From Plantago ovata (Eukaryota; Streptophyta; Magnoliopsida; Lamiales; Plantaginaceae), in contig CM051456.1 of NCBI GenBank assembly GCA_028274465.1, positions 81,020,753 to 81,084,752 on the forward strand: 64,000 bases of DNA, read 5' to 3'. The position numbers and the translations under genes are program-made. Shown here piece by piece: positions 29,960 to 42,051 of this stretch (positions within the stretch are counted from its first letter, which is position 1; the number at the start of each line of letters is the position of its first letter). The notes beneath the pieces were generated by a model that worked only from the letters and a program-made list of their open reading frames with translations, had not been told where the DNA came from and did no database searches.

Positions 29960-32112
29960 CTAGATCTTCTTCTTGAGGGTACTAGACTTCCCCTTCATGG
30001 ATCTTCTCCTCATGCCACGAACCTGTGAATAAGAATGAGCATAGACAGCAAGACCACAGTAGTTAACAGTGTGAGAAGCATTGAATTGATCAGGTGGATC
30101 AGATATGGCTCGCAACACATGTCGCTTGCTATCCACCTCAATGGTGCAAGTCCTTCTGTAGATGTCTATCACTGAGCGTAGTTTAGTCAAGAACGCCCCA
30201 ATAGAACAACATCCCCCATCCCAGGTGTAGACGCCGGCATAACTACAAAATTGGTGTATACAGAAGCTTCACCAATCTTGACCAATACGTTCTTCACAAT
30301 GCCTTCGGGTCTCACAAAGGATCCATCCGCCAATTGCACAATAGCCTTATGCTCTGATAGTTTTCCAAGGCTACTCTTCTCAAACACATTCATCGGGAGC
30401 ACATTAGAGTAGGATCCCGTGTCTAGTGTAGCACGGACATCTTCATGTTCACCAATCCCGACCTTAACATCGAAACTTTGAGGGAGTGGCTCGGGATCCT
30501 CTTGCTCCTCTTCACTCTCATCAGTACCAAGGTCCTTCTCTTCTTCCTTGGCTAGTGGGGGTTCTTCATTCTTGCAACACTCACACTTAGCAACCTTCTT
30601 GATGGTAATTTCAACAGGTAGATCACCCACCAAGGTAATGGACATCGACTTCTCAGTGTTGCTAGGCAGCTTCCCTTGCTCCCTACTTGCTCCTCGGTCG
30701 ATCAACTCTTGCATCTTTTGATGGGCAAGCCTAGTCCTCTCTTCCAATCGATCAAGCCTTGCCCTAGTCTTCTCAGAATCTTCTTCATAACGTTTGAGAA
30801 AACTTTGGGTGTGATCAACCATCTTTTGCAAGTTCTCCATCAGTAGAGCTGTCTTCGACTTCGGTTGCTGCTTCGGAGCGGGATTCTCGCAGTGATCATT
30901 ACCATAGTTAAGCCTACTACGGTCTTGGTTAGGGCCATAAGTTTTGCTAGCCGGTGCATATCCTTGATTGTTCCGGAATCCTCTTCTCCGAAATCCACCT
31001 CGAGGATTCCTACCATCTTGTCCGTAGTTGGCTTCTTGAGTACCAAATTCCGTAGCAAAGGCTTCCTCTTCGCCTCCTTGAACCCAGTTGCCATCATCAT
31101 ATGCAAGCTCCGATCTACACATATGAGCCCCATGCCCATAGTTCTTGCATATTCAGCAAACTTCGTTTGACACAGATGTTCCAGTGGCGCTCTCGAGGAC
31201 TTGCTTCAATTCGTTGGTAAAGCACTCGAATCGATCCCCATTCCCCCCATACATAGGGGCTTCTTGAGTAGGTGGAGCTTCAGGTCCACGTCTCCTAACC
31301 ATTGCTCTTGGGTCCTTGAATTGCGAACCCTTAGCAAGCCTTTCGAGAACCGCCCAGACAGCTTCCGCAGTTTCCTCCCAAATATTGCCACGGCATTGGA
31401 AATCCACCACTTGTTGGTTCTCGAACGTTATTCCATTGTAGAAGTGTTGGACTAGATCCGAAAGCTCAAAACCATGGTGAGGGCACTTGTTCATGAGGTC
31501 TTGGAACCTCTCAAACGCGGTGTAGATGGTCTCATCATAGTCTTGTTTGAACCCAGTGATTTGCGCCTTAAGCGCGGTAGTCAAGGTGTGAGGGAAGTAT
31601 TTTTCCATGAGAGCTGAAAAAACCTTCTCCCAAGTGTCCAGCGAGCCCGCCGGTAGAGAACTCAACCATGACTTGGCTCTGTCGCCAAGCCCCATAGCAA
31701 AAACCTTCATCCTCAACTCATCCGTTATTTCAGCTCCGGGTCGTGGGAGTTGGTTGACGAAATCATCGATATCGTGCAAGTACCCCATCACATCTTCCCT
31801 TGCTAAGCCATAGAACCTCGGAAGTTGTTGGAACGCGTGGTTCTTGATTTCCAGATCACGAGTTGCAGACGAAAGAACAATCGTCGGTCCCCTCATACGA
31901 TCCTTGGAGGGTTGAACCCATGCTTTCAGTGGTCTAGCTTCTGCCATTCCGTCGATTTCCTTGAAAAGACTGTGTAGAGATTTAGAGAAATCGGTATCCT
32001 CTATTTCCTCTAGTTCACGCCTTCGAAGTAGTCGCCTTCTTTGGTGGTAGACTCTGTCGATCTCAGCAATTGAATCAGCAAGCGGTGTTCCTCTAGATCG
32101 TGTATGTCGCAT
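29960..32112 (-). pseudogene. gag-protease of Gy5 (stop in zinc knuckle, frameshift)
   Basis: ATG at 32112 (MRHTRSRGTPLADS). Gag is open to a TGA at about 31150, which falls in the zinc knuckle (C-stop-ICKNYGHGAHMC; Gy4 has CRVCKNYG). The frame resumes through the coiled-coil-like region and protease (LDTGSYSNVLP) to a frameshift near 30190 and ends at 29960 (SSTLKKKI). No polymerase domains. Confidence 0.85.
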
Positions 32113-32236
32113 ACACTATCTGCAACAAGCTAGAAAAGGAGTATCAGAGAGAGATTAAATAGGAAAATAAAAACTACTAGAACTAGGAATTGAATGCTGA
32201 AAATATAAAAAAGCTAAACAGAAAAAAGGAGTATAG

Positions 32237-32254
32237 TCCCCGGCAACGGCGCCA
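32237..32254 (-). other. Primer binding site of Gy5, tRNA-Asp
   Basis: The minus strand reads TGGCGCCGTTGCCGGGGA, a perfect complement to the plant tRNA-Asp 3' end, three bases from the LTR at 32258. Confidence 0.9.
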
Positions 32255-32257
32255 TTT

Positions 32258-33452
32258 TGATGAACTGTTTTAGAACTTGTCAGATTCTAGTTAATCAAAT
32301 AAATTTGTATTGAGCCAAAGGCAATTCACAACTACAACGAAAACTGTAGTGCAGCAGTAAAATAACCTCGAGTGGCGATCTCTAAGGAATATAACTAGCT
32401 TTATCTAATCTAACTTAAGAATATAAAATCAGCAGACGACTTAGCAAAGGTTTTTCTTATCAGATAATGGAGGCTGGTGATAGTATGGTCATTCAAAGCA
32501 TAGCGGGTTAATAATCGTGCATGAAGTACCCGGTTTTGCATAGAGATCTTTGATCAATGAATTGTCCAATTGTGTTCTGTTATTATTCAACACTACGAAG
32601 ATAGAGGTTTTGGATAGATCAAAGAAATAAAGCAATAACTCAAAGCCTAATGCGCGATATAGCCATTAGCATAATTATTAACCCTTCGCTAAGAAATCAC
32701 ATACTATCACCAACGAGAAGTTTAGCTACTCATAGATGTCATGCAATCAACATAAATCATAGCAAGATTGAATGAAAACATGTTGAAAGATAAATAAATA
32801 TAAATACAAAAACTGTAAGATACAATGTTACCGAAGGTTGTCAATCTTCGAAGAATCACGATCTTACAAGCTCCAAAACGCTAAGAAAAAGTATCTCCTA
32901 AGCTACGAATCCCCAGAACAGGCTCTGGAGAATTCCTACCTAAAACTAATGAGAAAGGTGAGAGAAAAGGTCTGGGAAAGTATGAAAAACGGAGAAAACT
33001 GAGCAACTATATATAGTGATTCGGCAGGTGTAGGGCGAGTCGCCCCACACACCGGGCGATTCGCCTGGTGTGGGGCGATTCACCCCACGTCCCGGGCGAC
33101 TCGCCCGGGAGGTTCTGGCGGCTGGAAACGCGTTTTTGGATTTCTTTTCCTTTTCGGACTCGGTTTTTGCCTTCTAGTGACCTTTTAGCCTTCAGACTCG
33201 ACCCCTAGACTTCAAATCTTATCCGGAATCTTCTAGATACTCTATTAGGCCTTCGGAACACCAATTCCTTGTCTACTTCAATATAATTGCCCGGAAAAAC
33301 CTCGTTTTTCACCCAAAACGTGTAAAATACAAACTAAAGGGAAACGTGACACTTGTCTAATAAAATGCACTAAAATATAGCTAAATTAACATAGAGGATA
33401 GCTAAATTGGTGAAAAAAGACTCAAATGAAAGTGTAAAATACTCGTTCATCA
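32258..33452 (-). repeat. Gy5 5' LTR (complete, 1195 bp)
   Basis: The minus strand begins TGATGAACGAG at 33452 and ends ...CAGTTCATCA at 32258. Palindromes lie at about 33027-33110, best CCCGGGCG-ACT-CGCCCGGG at 33091-33109 (8-bp perfect stem). Confidence 0.88.
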
Positions 33453-36139
33453 AATATGTCAACTCTTCTGGAAGTATTGAGTGCACAAACGTCTCGAGTT
33501 TCAGCAGAGAAAGTCTCTTTTTCTCGTTGGACAGATGAAGGTGAAGGTCAGAAAAGTCCATCCTTCTGTACCTTTGCCAGTTGATGACAGACTTAGCAAC
33601 TCTGGTCAAGGTAGTTCTCTTGAAATCTGAGTAAAGTTCTTCTGAACTTACTTTCGGATCTTCAGTGTTGTGAACCACTTCAGTGGTCTCCTTTTGAGCC
33701 TGAAAAAGAATAAAATTAAGTTCAGGAAAGTTTTGGAAAATAATTTTAGAGTCCAAAGCTGGAACATGATTTCAGCAAGCTCATGTTGCACAGTTGTTTG
33801 TGCTGGTACAATTTCCATTGCTTCTGGAGCTTGAGAAGCATCCTTGAATTGTTCATCCTGAAATAATTTTAAGTTAGATACAAGCACTAAGTTTTCAAAC
33901 TTAGTTGAATTACCAAAAACTTTATCTACCTGCTGAGCAGGAGGTGTGGATTCTGGTGCAGAGGCTTCAGCAACCTTGTGACTTGTATCTTGAGAAGTCT
34001 GTAAAGAAATCATTATATTAGCAAAAGAATGAGTTTTAGATAGTGAAGTTTTGCTTATGGTTGAGTTAACTACCTGCTGAAGAAGGACAGGTGGTGACTC
34101 AGTCCTTTCAGCAATAACAGCTTCTTCAGTATCTGGGACTTTTTCTTCAGCAGACTTCTTTTCTTGCTCTGTTTGAGAAAGCTGTGCGGGTTCAGCAATC
34201 TCCCTTGTCTCTGAAATGACAAGTTGAGCAGAGACATCTTGACCCTTGAGTTCACTGCTTGTCATGAAAACATCTACCGATTTGTTAGAAGTGTCTTCAA
34301 TCTCCAACTCCATTTGCTGACTCAGTTCTGTCAGCACAAGCTGAACTTTGTCAATGGATGTTTTCGGTGAACTAGGTCCAGTATTCTCAGCATCATGGGA
34401 TGCGTCGTCGAATAGTGTCTCTTGTGGTGTTTCAGCAATCTCTGGGACTTGAACCATTGCAGTCTCAGCAACTGGTTCTTCAAAAACTTGATGAGTTGCT
34501 TGTTCAGCAACCATCTTTTCAGCATTAGCAGCATCATCAAGTGCCGCGGTTCTTATATCAGCAGCATCATCAAGTGCCGCGGTTCTTATATCAGCAGCAA
34601 TATAAATTGCTGGTTCCAGAGTCTGATCATCTAGATTATCTAGAATGTAGATATCTGGGATTGAGGCAGGAATTTCATTTCCACTGCCTTGTGGTCTCAT
34701 CTCAGCAGATGTATCCACATTGAGATGATTGTTGAAGGCTTCCGCAAACACTTCAACATTGCTGAAGTAGGTATCAGTAACCACTTCATCAACATCTACT
34801 GGAACTTGTGTTTCAGCAACTTCGGGAGAATCATCCGAAAGATAATGGACAATTGGTACTGACTTGAGAGCCAGTGTTTTCTTTCTTGGGTTACTTGTCC
34901 TTTTTCTCTTGGGAACGGGGTTAGCTGATGACGCTGCAGTCTGAGTGTCATTATCAGCTTTCCTCTTTTTCTTATTTGATTTTTCCAGTTTCTCTCCAGC
35001 AGTAGCGTCAGTAGTTGCATTTTCAGCAATGGTTGTTGTACACTTACCTTGTTGATCACCATCTACAGCAGTTTCATCAACAACTTTTTCAGCTGTTGGA
35101 ACATTTTCTTGCTGAGTAGTGGCGACAACATCTGCAGCTGTTGTATACCTTTCTTGCTAACTTGTGCTGACAACATTTGCAGTTGTTGTCTTCTTTGATT
35201 TCTTATCAGCAAGCTTAGGTGCATTTTTCTTGTATAAGGCTCTTCCCACATTGCATACTGATTTCTTAATCGGCAATGGGTTTCTCAGCTGAATCCTGAA
35301 ATGTTCAAGGATATAGCATATTTTTAGTCCATGCATGACTGGGAATGTAGGTGAGACCTTGTTGTCTTCAACCTTAACCTTGAATTTAGTAACACAATCA
35401 ACAAGTCTGTTGAAAATGTACTTAGCCCAGTTGACCTCAGTTTTGTTCTCATATATATGCATCAGCAGCGGCCACCTTCTCAAGCCTACTTGGTCTATTC
35501 CTCCGACTTGGGAGTCTAAGACTTTAATTAGTAGCAGAGCTACTAGACCAAGTGAATGGCAAAGATGCTTCCTCTTAACGTGCTTTGTCCAAGTCACGGG
35601 AGCAATCTCTCCTTTCTTCATTTTCTCATTTCTGACATCACTATAGAAGGCTTCGATTTCTTCGTCAGTGGTAGTGATGTCATCTTCAGTTCCAGTGGTC
35701 GGAATTTGAAAGATGTCGGCTAAATCAGTCCATTTCAGGATGATTTGCACACCTTGAACTGTGGTGGAAATCACTTTTTCAGTTACTCCCTTACCATCAG
35801 TTAGAGTCTGGATTTCTGCATTATTGTAGAATTCCATTGTATCTAACATACTCACTTTCTTAGGGCGAGTTGTTATAAAGAGAGTGAGGCCTTGCTGTTT
35901 TATCATAGAAGTATCGGATATACTTCTCTTAGGCAAATCCGTCCCATTGCATCATCATCTCACACTTTGCAGTGTCTATAGATATGCAGGCGGCCTGGGT
36001 TTTTCGGTTATTCTATCATTTTTCAACACAATTTTCACTGTGTTGGTCACCGGAGTTATCACCGGAGCAGTGCTTTTTCCAGCACTGTCAACCTTAGATG
36101 ATTTTGATGTCTTAGAGGACTGTCTCTTTGGTGCCATTT
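33453..36139 (-). pseudogene. Extra ORF of Co2, downstream of pol
   Basis: ATG at 36139 (MAPKRQSSKTSKSSKVDSAG), then a stop after RPPAYL. Readable blocks follow: 35157-35936 (LTLFITTRPKKVSMLD...HLCHSLGLVALLLIKVLDSQVGG...WAKYIFNRLVDCV), a Lys-rich section, a long Ala/Glu/Thr-rich low-complexity section with AETREIAE-type words (33760-34784), and the conserved FKRTTLTRVAKSVINWQRYRRMDFSD block near 33600. It is broken by several stops and frameshifts and by the Gy5 insertion. The helical N-terminal region is loosely reminiscent of the Gypsy ORF2 core, but I cannot claim homology. Confidence 0.7.
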
Positions 36140-37049
36140 CTTTTATAGGGTGAGAAATGTGTACGAAAAAGATTACTTTGCTTTTTGACCGGAGGTACAG
36201 TAGATTCAGGCTAAAATTTGCAGAGAAAGGAAATGTGAGTTAAAGAATTTTGTCTTTCTCTAACTCCTTGTTTATATAGTGTCTCTGATGTGCAAGAAGC
36301 TCAATCGATTTTGAGTTCTCAGCAAGGGTAAATCAGAGATTCAACAGCGTTAGTGGAGCCTTTGCATTATATGCGTAGTGGCCCACTAACAAAAACCGTC
36401 AGAGCACTCTTTCACTTTGCAATATTAACCGTTAGATCAAAAATGCCTTTTAATCAATGGCCACGATTGTATTTCATGTCATGATTATTAGCAAGTTTAT
36501 TTGTGCCCGATTAACGTCACAAATTGATTTTACCTAGATTTATGGGATTTCATTGCTTGCTGAAGTAAACAAGAATCTTTTCGGCGAGTTTGTGTAACCA
36601 GCCTTGTTACTTGCTGAAAGTTCCCCCTTAATCAGATATCTCATATTTCTTTAAGTTAAAAGACATTTCTGATTTTCCGTATCAGCAAATTTTTTTTATC
36701 TTGAGGTATCTTTTGGTAAAATCTGAGAAGTGAGTTTGCTCTTTTCTGAGTTCCCGTCTCATAGTTTTCCTTTGATACTTGAATACCTGTTTCAGTATCT
36801 TTGATTGTCTGAATGCCTGTTTCAGCAATCTTTAAGGTTTTTCTCTTACTGAGTGCCCGTCTCAGCAAGTGATCAAGTTTCCTAACAAATACCCGTTTTG
36901 AAGGAATTACTTGTTGAATGCCTGTTTCAGCAATCATGTAGTGACCTATCATTTCTTTTTAGAAGAAATCAGTGGAAGGAACTTATTTTTCAAGTAAGCA
37001 TACTTTGGCTTGCTGAATACCTGTTTCAGCAATCTGCCAATTGTATCCC
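36140..37049 (-). other. Co2 spacer between pol and extra ORF, with dispersed 20-bp repeats
   Basis: Noncoding. Six imperfect copies of GAATRCCTGTTTCAGCAATC (plus-strand reading) lie at 36758-36774, 36781-36799, 36811-36830, 36851-36869, 36916-36935 and 37015-37034. The frame read across them (IAETGIQ words) has no other support as a protein. Confidence 0.75.
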
Positions 37050-40000
37050 TTATTGAGGTAATTCAATCAATCCAAGGTTATACCTTAGCATTGCGAACCT
37101 ATTATCTGGTAGGGGCTTGGTAAAGATGTCAGCAAGTTGATCATCAGTACCCACTTTTACAACCTCAATATCTTCTTTTTCCACATGATCTCTAATGAAA
37201 TGATGTCTAATATCAATGTGCTTAGTCCTTGAGTGGAACTTAGGATTTTGCGTGATAGCAATAGCACTTGTATTATCACAAAAGATTGGTGTTTTCTTTG
37301 CAGAAATACCATAATCTCTTAATTGTTGCTGAATCCATAGGATTTGAGCTGTGCAACAACCAGCCGCAATGTACTCAGATTCAGTAGATGAATTTGCAAC
37401 ACAGGTTTGCTTCTTGCTGAACCATGATATTAATCTAGTACCTAAAAACTCACAAGTTCCAGAGGTACTTTTTCTATCAAGAGTTGATCCTCCATGATCA
37501 GCATCAGAATAACCAACCAATTCAAGTCCAGAATCCTTATTATACCATAATCCAACATTGACTGTACCTTTGACATATTTCAGTATCTTAAGTGCCTTTT
37601 TGTAGTGTGATTCTCTTGGATAAGATTGGAATCTTGCACACACACAAACAGCATACTGAATGTCAGGTCTACTTGCTGTTAAATACAAGAAGGAACCAAT
37701 GAGCTTCCTATACTTGTGTTCTTCAACACTTTTATCTTCCTTAGTATAGTCCAATTTGGTAGCAGCACTCATAGGGAACTTTATGAGCATTTCTTTCGCA
37801 TACTTTGCTTGATTTATGAATATTTCATCTTTGAGTTGCTTGAATTGCAATCCTAGGAAATAATTCAATTTTCCTATCATACTCATTTCAAATTTATTTG
37901 TCATGAGTTTGGCAAAATCATCACAAAGTTGCTTGTCCTTAGATCCAAGTATTATGTCATCCACATAAATCTGAACTAAGAGTATTTTACCATCATGGTT
38001 CATGGTAAACAAAGTTTTGTCAACTTCACCTTTCTTGAAACCATTATCCAGCAAGAACTTGGCCAAGGTATCATACCAAGCTCTAGGTGCTTGCTTTAGA
38101 CCATATACAGCTTTCTGAAGCTTGTATACCATCTTGGTTTCTGAGGGAAGTTCAAAGCCAGGGGGTTGTTCTAAGTAGACTTCTTCAGCAAGTTCACCAT
38201 TCAAGAATGCACTTTTAACATCCATTTGATAAACAATGAAGTCATTGTGAGCAACAAAGGCCAAGAAAAGTCTAATTGCATCCAATCTTGCAACTAGTGC
38301 ATAAGACTCATCATAGTCCAATCCTTCAGTCTGACAGTAACCTTGAGAAACTAAACGTGGTTTGTTTCTTGTTACTTCACCAGACTCACTCAACTTGTTT
38401 TTGAACACCCACTTTGTACCAATAGCTTTCTTGCCTTCAACAAGAGGTACAAGTTTCCAGACTTTGTTCCTTTCAAATTGATCCATTTCTTCTTGCATTG
38501 CCTTGATCCATTCAGAATGCTTTAGAGCTTCTTCTATGGTCTTGGGTTCAAGTTCTGAAACAAAGCAAGAGAACAAAGATTCTACTTCTACGACATTTGC
38601 TTCTTCAGCAAGTCCATGAGTAGCAGAAACTTTGGATCTAGTCACTTGGCGTTTGTCAATATCACCAATCATATCCGTAGAGGGATGATCTCTAATCCAT
38701 TTGTTAACATGCTTTCTGCTCTTTGGATCTGGATATGTTTGCTCATCAGCATGTGACTCTTCAGCATGTACTTGTTCAGTACTATTGGTATTTTCTGTCT
38801 CTGCTGAGATTGGTTCATCAGCAACTGCTTGTTCAGCATTGCTAGATTGTGGTAACTCATCAGCAGGCACAGGAGGTTGCGTAGTTTCAACAACATCCGG
38901 AGCAACTGCGTGTTTTGCTGGAAATTCTTTGTTATGAACTATATTTATGTTGTCATGACTTGGGGGAGGAGAGTCATTGTCAGAATCATCATTTAGTTCA
39001 ATTGACTTGATATGCCTAGCATCAGATTCAGTTCTTTGCTCATGTATGATTAGCTTTTTCATACATTCTGATATTTCTTCTTCAGCAGGCACTCCTTGTG
39101 TCTTTTCGTAGAATACAACATGCACTGATTCTTCGATCTTTTGTGCCTTTTTGTTCTAAACTCTATAAGCTTTACTATGCAAGGAGTAACCAAGAAATAT
39201 CGCTTCGTCTGCCTTTGGTTGAAATGTTCTTAGGTATTCTCTACCGTTATTAAGAACGAAACACTTACAACCAAATACTCTTAGATGAGTGATATTAGGA
39301 GGTCTTCCAACAAATAACTCATAAGGAGTTCTGTTGTATTCCTTTGTAATCAGACATCTGTTTTGAGTGTGACAGGCGGTATTAATCGCTTCAACCCAGT
39401 AAGCCTCACTTATTTCAGTGTCAGCAAGCATTGTTCTTTCGGCTTCTTTTAGGGTACGATTCTTCCGTTCTGCAACACCGTTTTGTTGTGGTGTCCTTAC
39501 TGAGGATAACTGATGTTGTATGCCTTTTGAAGTGCAATACTCAGTTATGTACTGGTTTACAAACTCAGTACCATGGTCTGTCCTTATGACTTTTACCTTG
39601 TCATTTTTCATGACTTCAAGTTTGTTCATCAAGTTAGGTATTTCAGTCCTTGTTTCAGATTTGTGTTTGATAAATACTACCCAAGAGAATCTTGAATAGT
39701 CATCTACCACCACCAGACCATACTTCTTACCAGCATAGGTTGTTGAAGAAGATTCAAACAAGTCCATGTGCAAGAGTTGTAAAGGTTTTGTAGTTGACGG
39801 TACTGCCTTATTCTTAAAAGAAGATTTGGTTTGCTTACCTTGCTGACATGCATTGCAAACGCCATCCTTTTTAAAAGCAACCTTAGGTAATCGAAGTACA
39901 AGTGCCTTTTTAGACAGCTTATTCAGCGTCTTGAAGTTTAGATGACTTGTTCGTTTATACTATAACCATGCTTTTTCAGCAAGGCAATCATGATCTGACA

Positions 40001-40390
40001 CAAGGCATTTTTCAACGATTGTTGAAGACCAATCTATGGTGTACAAGCCTCCTGATCTTCTGGCAATAATAATAACCTTCTTTGTCTCAAAGTCTATAAT
40101 ATTTTGATGAAGTATCCCTTATCAGCAAATTGACTTATGCTGAAAAGGTTAAACTTAAGATTTTTGACATAAAGAACTCCCGTAATGGTAATGCATCCTA
40201 ACTTCACGTCACCATAGCCTTTTGTAGAACAAGAGCCTTCACCAGCAAACCTTATTGTTGGACCTTTAGACCATCGTCTATATTTTATAAGGTCATTCTT
40301 GTTGCCCGTCATGTGCTTTCCACAACGACTGTCAAAGTGCCAGATTGCATCGTTTGTCTCCGAGGCTGAAGTCTGCACAATAAAGAGCAA
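37050..40390 (-). pseudogene. Co2 pol: protease, integrase, reverse transcriptase, RNase H
   Basis: Copia-type order. Protease region about 40300-40350 with the active-site triplet DSR (40325-40333) instead of DSG. Damaged GAG-pre-integrase (LKFNLFSISQF near 40130). Integrase 39156-39773 with all three acidic residues visible (VVVDDYSRF, RTDHGTEF, PQQNGVAERKNR). One in-frame TAG at 39156. Reverse transcriptase (KWVFKNKLSE, MDVKSAFLNGEL, YVDD at 37956-37967). RNase H (GYSDADHGG, STESEY, HIDIRHHFIRD) to the stop at 37050. The 691-codon RT/RNase H section is intact. Frameshifts near 39780 and further upstream kill the rest. Confidence 0.92.
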
Positions 40391-40424
40391 ACAAGTTAAT
40401 TATCCAATATTGGATGTCCATTAA

Positions 40425-41939
40425 TGTTAGGAAACTTGTAATTTTGATGAGCAATTAACCATGCTAAATTAAGGAAAGTCCAGTAACTATTACTCTTAAG
40501 GTCCATAGGAATTTAGAATTTTAAGGACATTGTAAAAGAGGAACGTTTGCTGAAGACTTAGAGTAGGTGCTAGATAGGTTGGTTTTACCGCTTATAATGT
40601 ATCTTGTTTTCTGAAAAGAAATACAACCTATTGAAGCATTTGCTGATGATGTACTTTGTTTTTACAAACAAACTATTCAAGCATTTAGAACCGCTCAGAA
40701 ACTTGAAGATTTTGAAGATCTGAAGACTAGAAGATTTCTGAAGACTGGTATCTACAAAGGCACATGTTGCTCAGAAAGTGGAAACTTCAGCTACAACATT
40801 GCATAAGTGAAAATCTATATGACAGAGTAGGTTGTGCTTGCTGAAACTGAGACTGACCACTTGCTGATGAACATTTGTGACCTCTTGCTGAAAGTACTTG
40901 TATTTGCGCTCCAATGTTACTGTTTGAATTTTACTCAAAAGAGCATTAAATGCAAAGCATGCACGCGAAGGACATGAAGACTAGAAGACAAACAAGGACG
41001 CTGCTGAAAGTACAAAAGCAAGATAGTGACATTTTAAGGAACAAAAGCCTTAGAATTTGAAATTCAAACGGCTCCTTATAAATAGAGGTCATCCGGCAAA
41101 GAGTTGAAGTGTGTCAACAACGTGATCATACTCTCACTTGTGCTTAAACTCACATACCCTTCAAATACTCTTTACTGCCATTGATCCGTTCCAAGACTTA
41201 AAGCTTGTAAAAGCTACTTGTGAAGAAGTAGAACTTACACGACTAAGAAATTAGTTAAGTGTTCTTTCTTTCTTTCGAACAAGAACAAGTCTTGACACCA
41301 GAAACAATCAAACTTGTTTACTGCAAAGTATCCATAGTTTTGTTTCTTAGATTACTTGTTGTAACTGAATAAGTTATAATTAAGTTATCTCATCCCAAAC
41401 CTCTCTAATTGAAAATACACCCTTTCAGGCGTGATATTCAGGGGGAACTTAATCAAGCATAGTGTTGCTGATTAAAAGTACCAAGTTTGGTGGAGAACAA
41501 GGTTACGTTCTCTAGTTAGGTTGGAGACGAAGCAAGTGTGCTTTGGTTTCTGTTTGGATCGCTCTAGATAGGTGTTGTAAGGAACCTCAAACTTATCTTA
41601 GTGGATTCAGTCCTAGAAACGACAAAGTGGATTAGTTGAGAGATTACGCCACTCTCAGATACCACTATAAAAGTGTTTTTGTGATTTACTTACTGTACTT
41701 AGTTTTCAGCAAAACCATATCTATCTGTACACAGTCACTCACATCACTTGCTGAAACTTTCATTTACCGAAAAAGCACTTATTGTATCAAAGACTTACGC
41801 TCTCTGATTTTAAGTATCAACAAACCTAATTACTGTGAAGTAACTTGCGCTTGCTGAGAAAGTTTTTAAACGACGAAAGTTTGAAAAGACTATTCACCCC
41901 CCCCCTCTAGTCTTTTCTTGTTGTTTAAAGGGACCAACA
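40425..41939 (+). repeat. Co3 5' LTR (1515 bp)
   Basis: TGTTAGGAAAC at the start, ...GGGACCAACA at the end. The TATA box TATAAATAG is at 41077-41085. By eye TTGCTGA occurs eight times in this LTR. Confidence 0.9.
41077..41085 (+). promoter_or_regulatory. TATA box of Co3 LTR
   Basis: TATAAATAG, conserved in the LTRs of Co4 (54335-54343, minus) and Co5 (60599-60607). Start of transcription is expected some 25-35 bases downstream. Confidence 0.65.
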
Positions 41940-41941
41940 AG

Positions 41942-41953
41942 TGGTATTAGAGC
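41942..41953 (+). other. Co3 primer binding site, tRNA-Met (one change)
   Basis: TGGTATTAGAGC, two bases after the LTR. Co5 has the canonical TGGTATCAGAGC, so this copy carries a C-to-T change. Confidence 0.8.
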
Positions 41954-42051
41954 TGGAGGTTCTGTAACCTTCAACACTGAACCTAGATCCCCTTAGGTGC
42001 TTTCCGTAAATCACTCTCACTTGATCAGTTTGGTAGTGCTTTGCTGACAGG

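Larger units (their letters stand above)
29336..33452 (-). mobile_element. Gy5: second-subfamily Gypsy element, 3'-truncated
   Basis: Minus-strand element close to Gy4. It has a complete 5' LTR, perfect primer site, gag-protease and pre-ORF2 hairpins. It stops at the Cassandra edge, at a point homologous to about 21591 of Gy4, so ORF2 and the 3' LTR are missing. Its right end lies inside the extra ORF of Co2. Confidence 0.85.
33453..40424 (-). mobile_element. Co2: SIRE-like Ty1/Copia element, both ends lost
   Basis: Minus-strand remnant: protease and integrase region (from 40390), reverse transcriptase and RNase H (to 37050), a spacer with short repeats (36140-37049) and an extra ORF (36139 to 33453). 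The 3' end is cut by Gy5 and the 5' end by the Co3 LTR. The order pol, extra ORF, 3' LTR (completed by comparison with Co4) is that of SIRE/Maximus-type Copia elements. Confidence 0.8.

Noticed and set aside
36656-36952. A 98-codon protein with IAETGIQ repeats
   Set aside because: It spans the noncoding 20-bp repeats after pol; no similar frame elsewhere.
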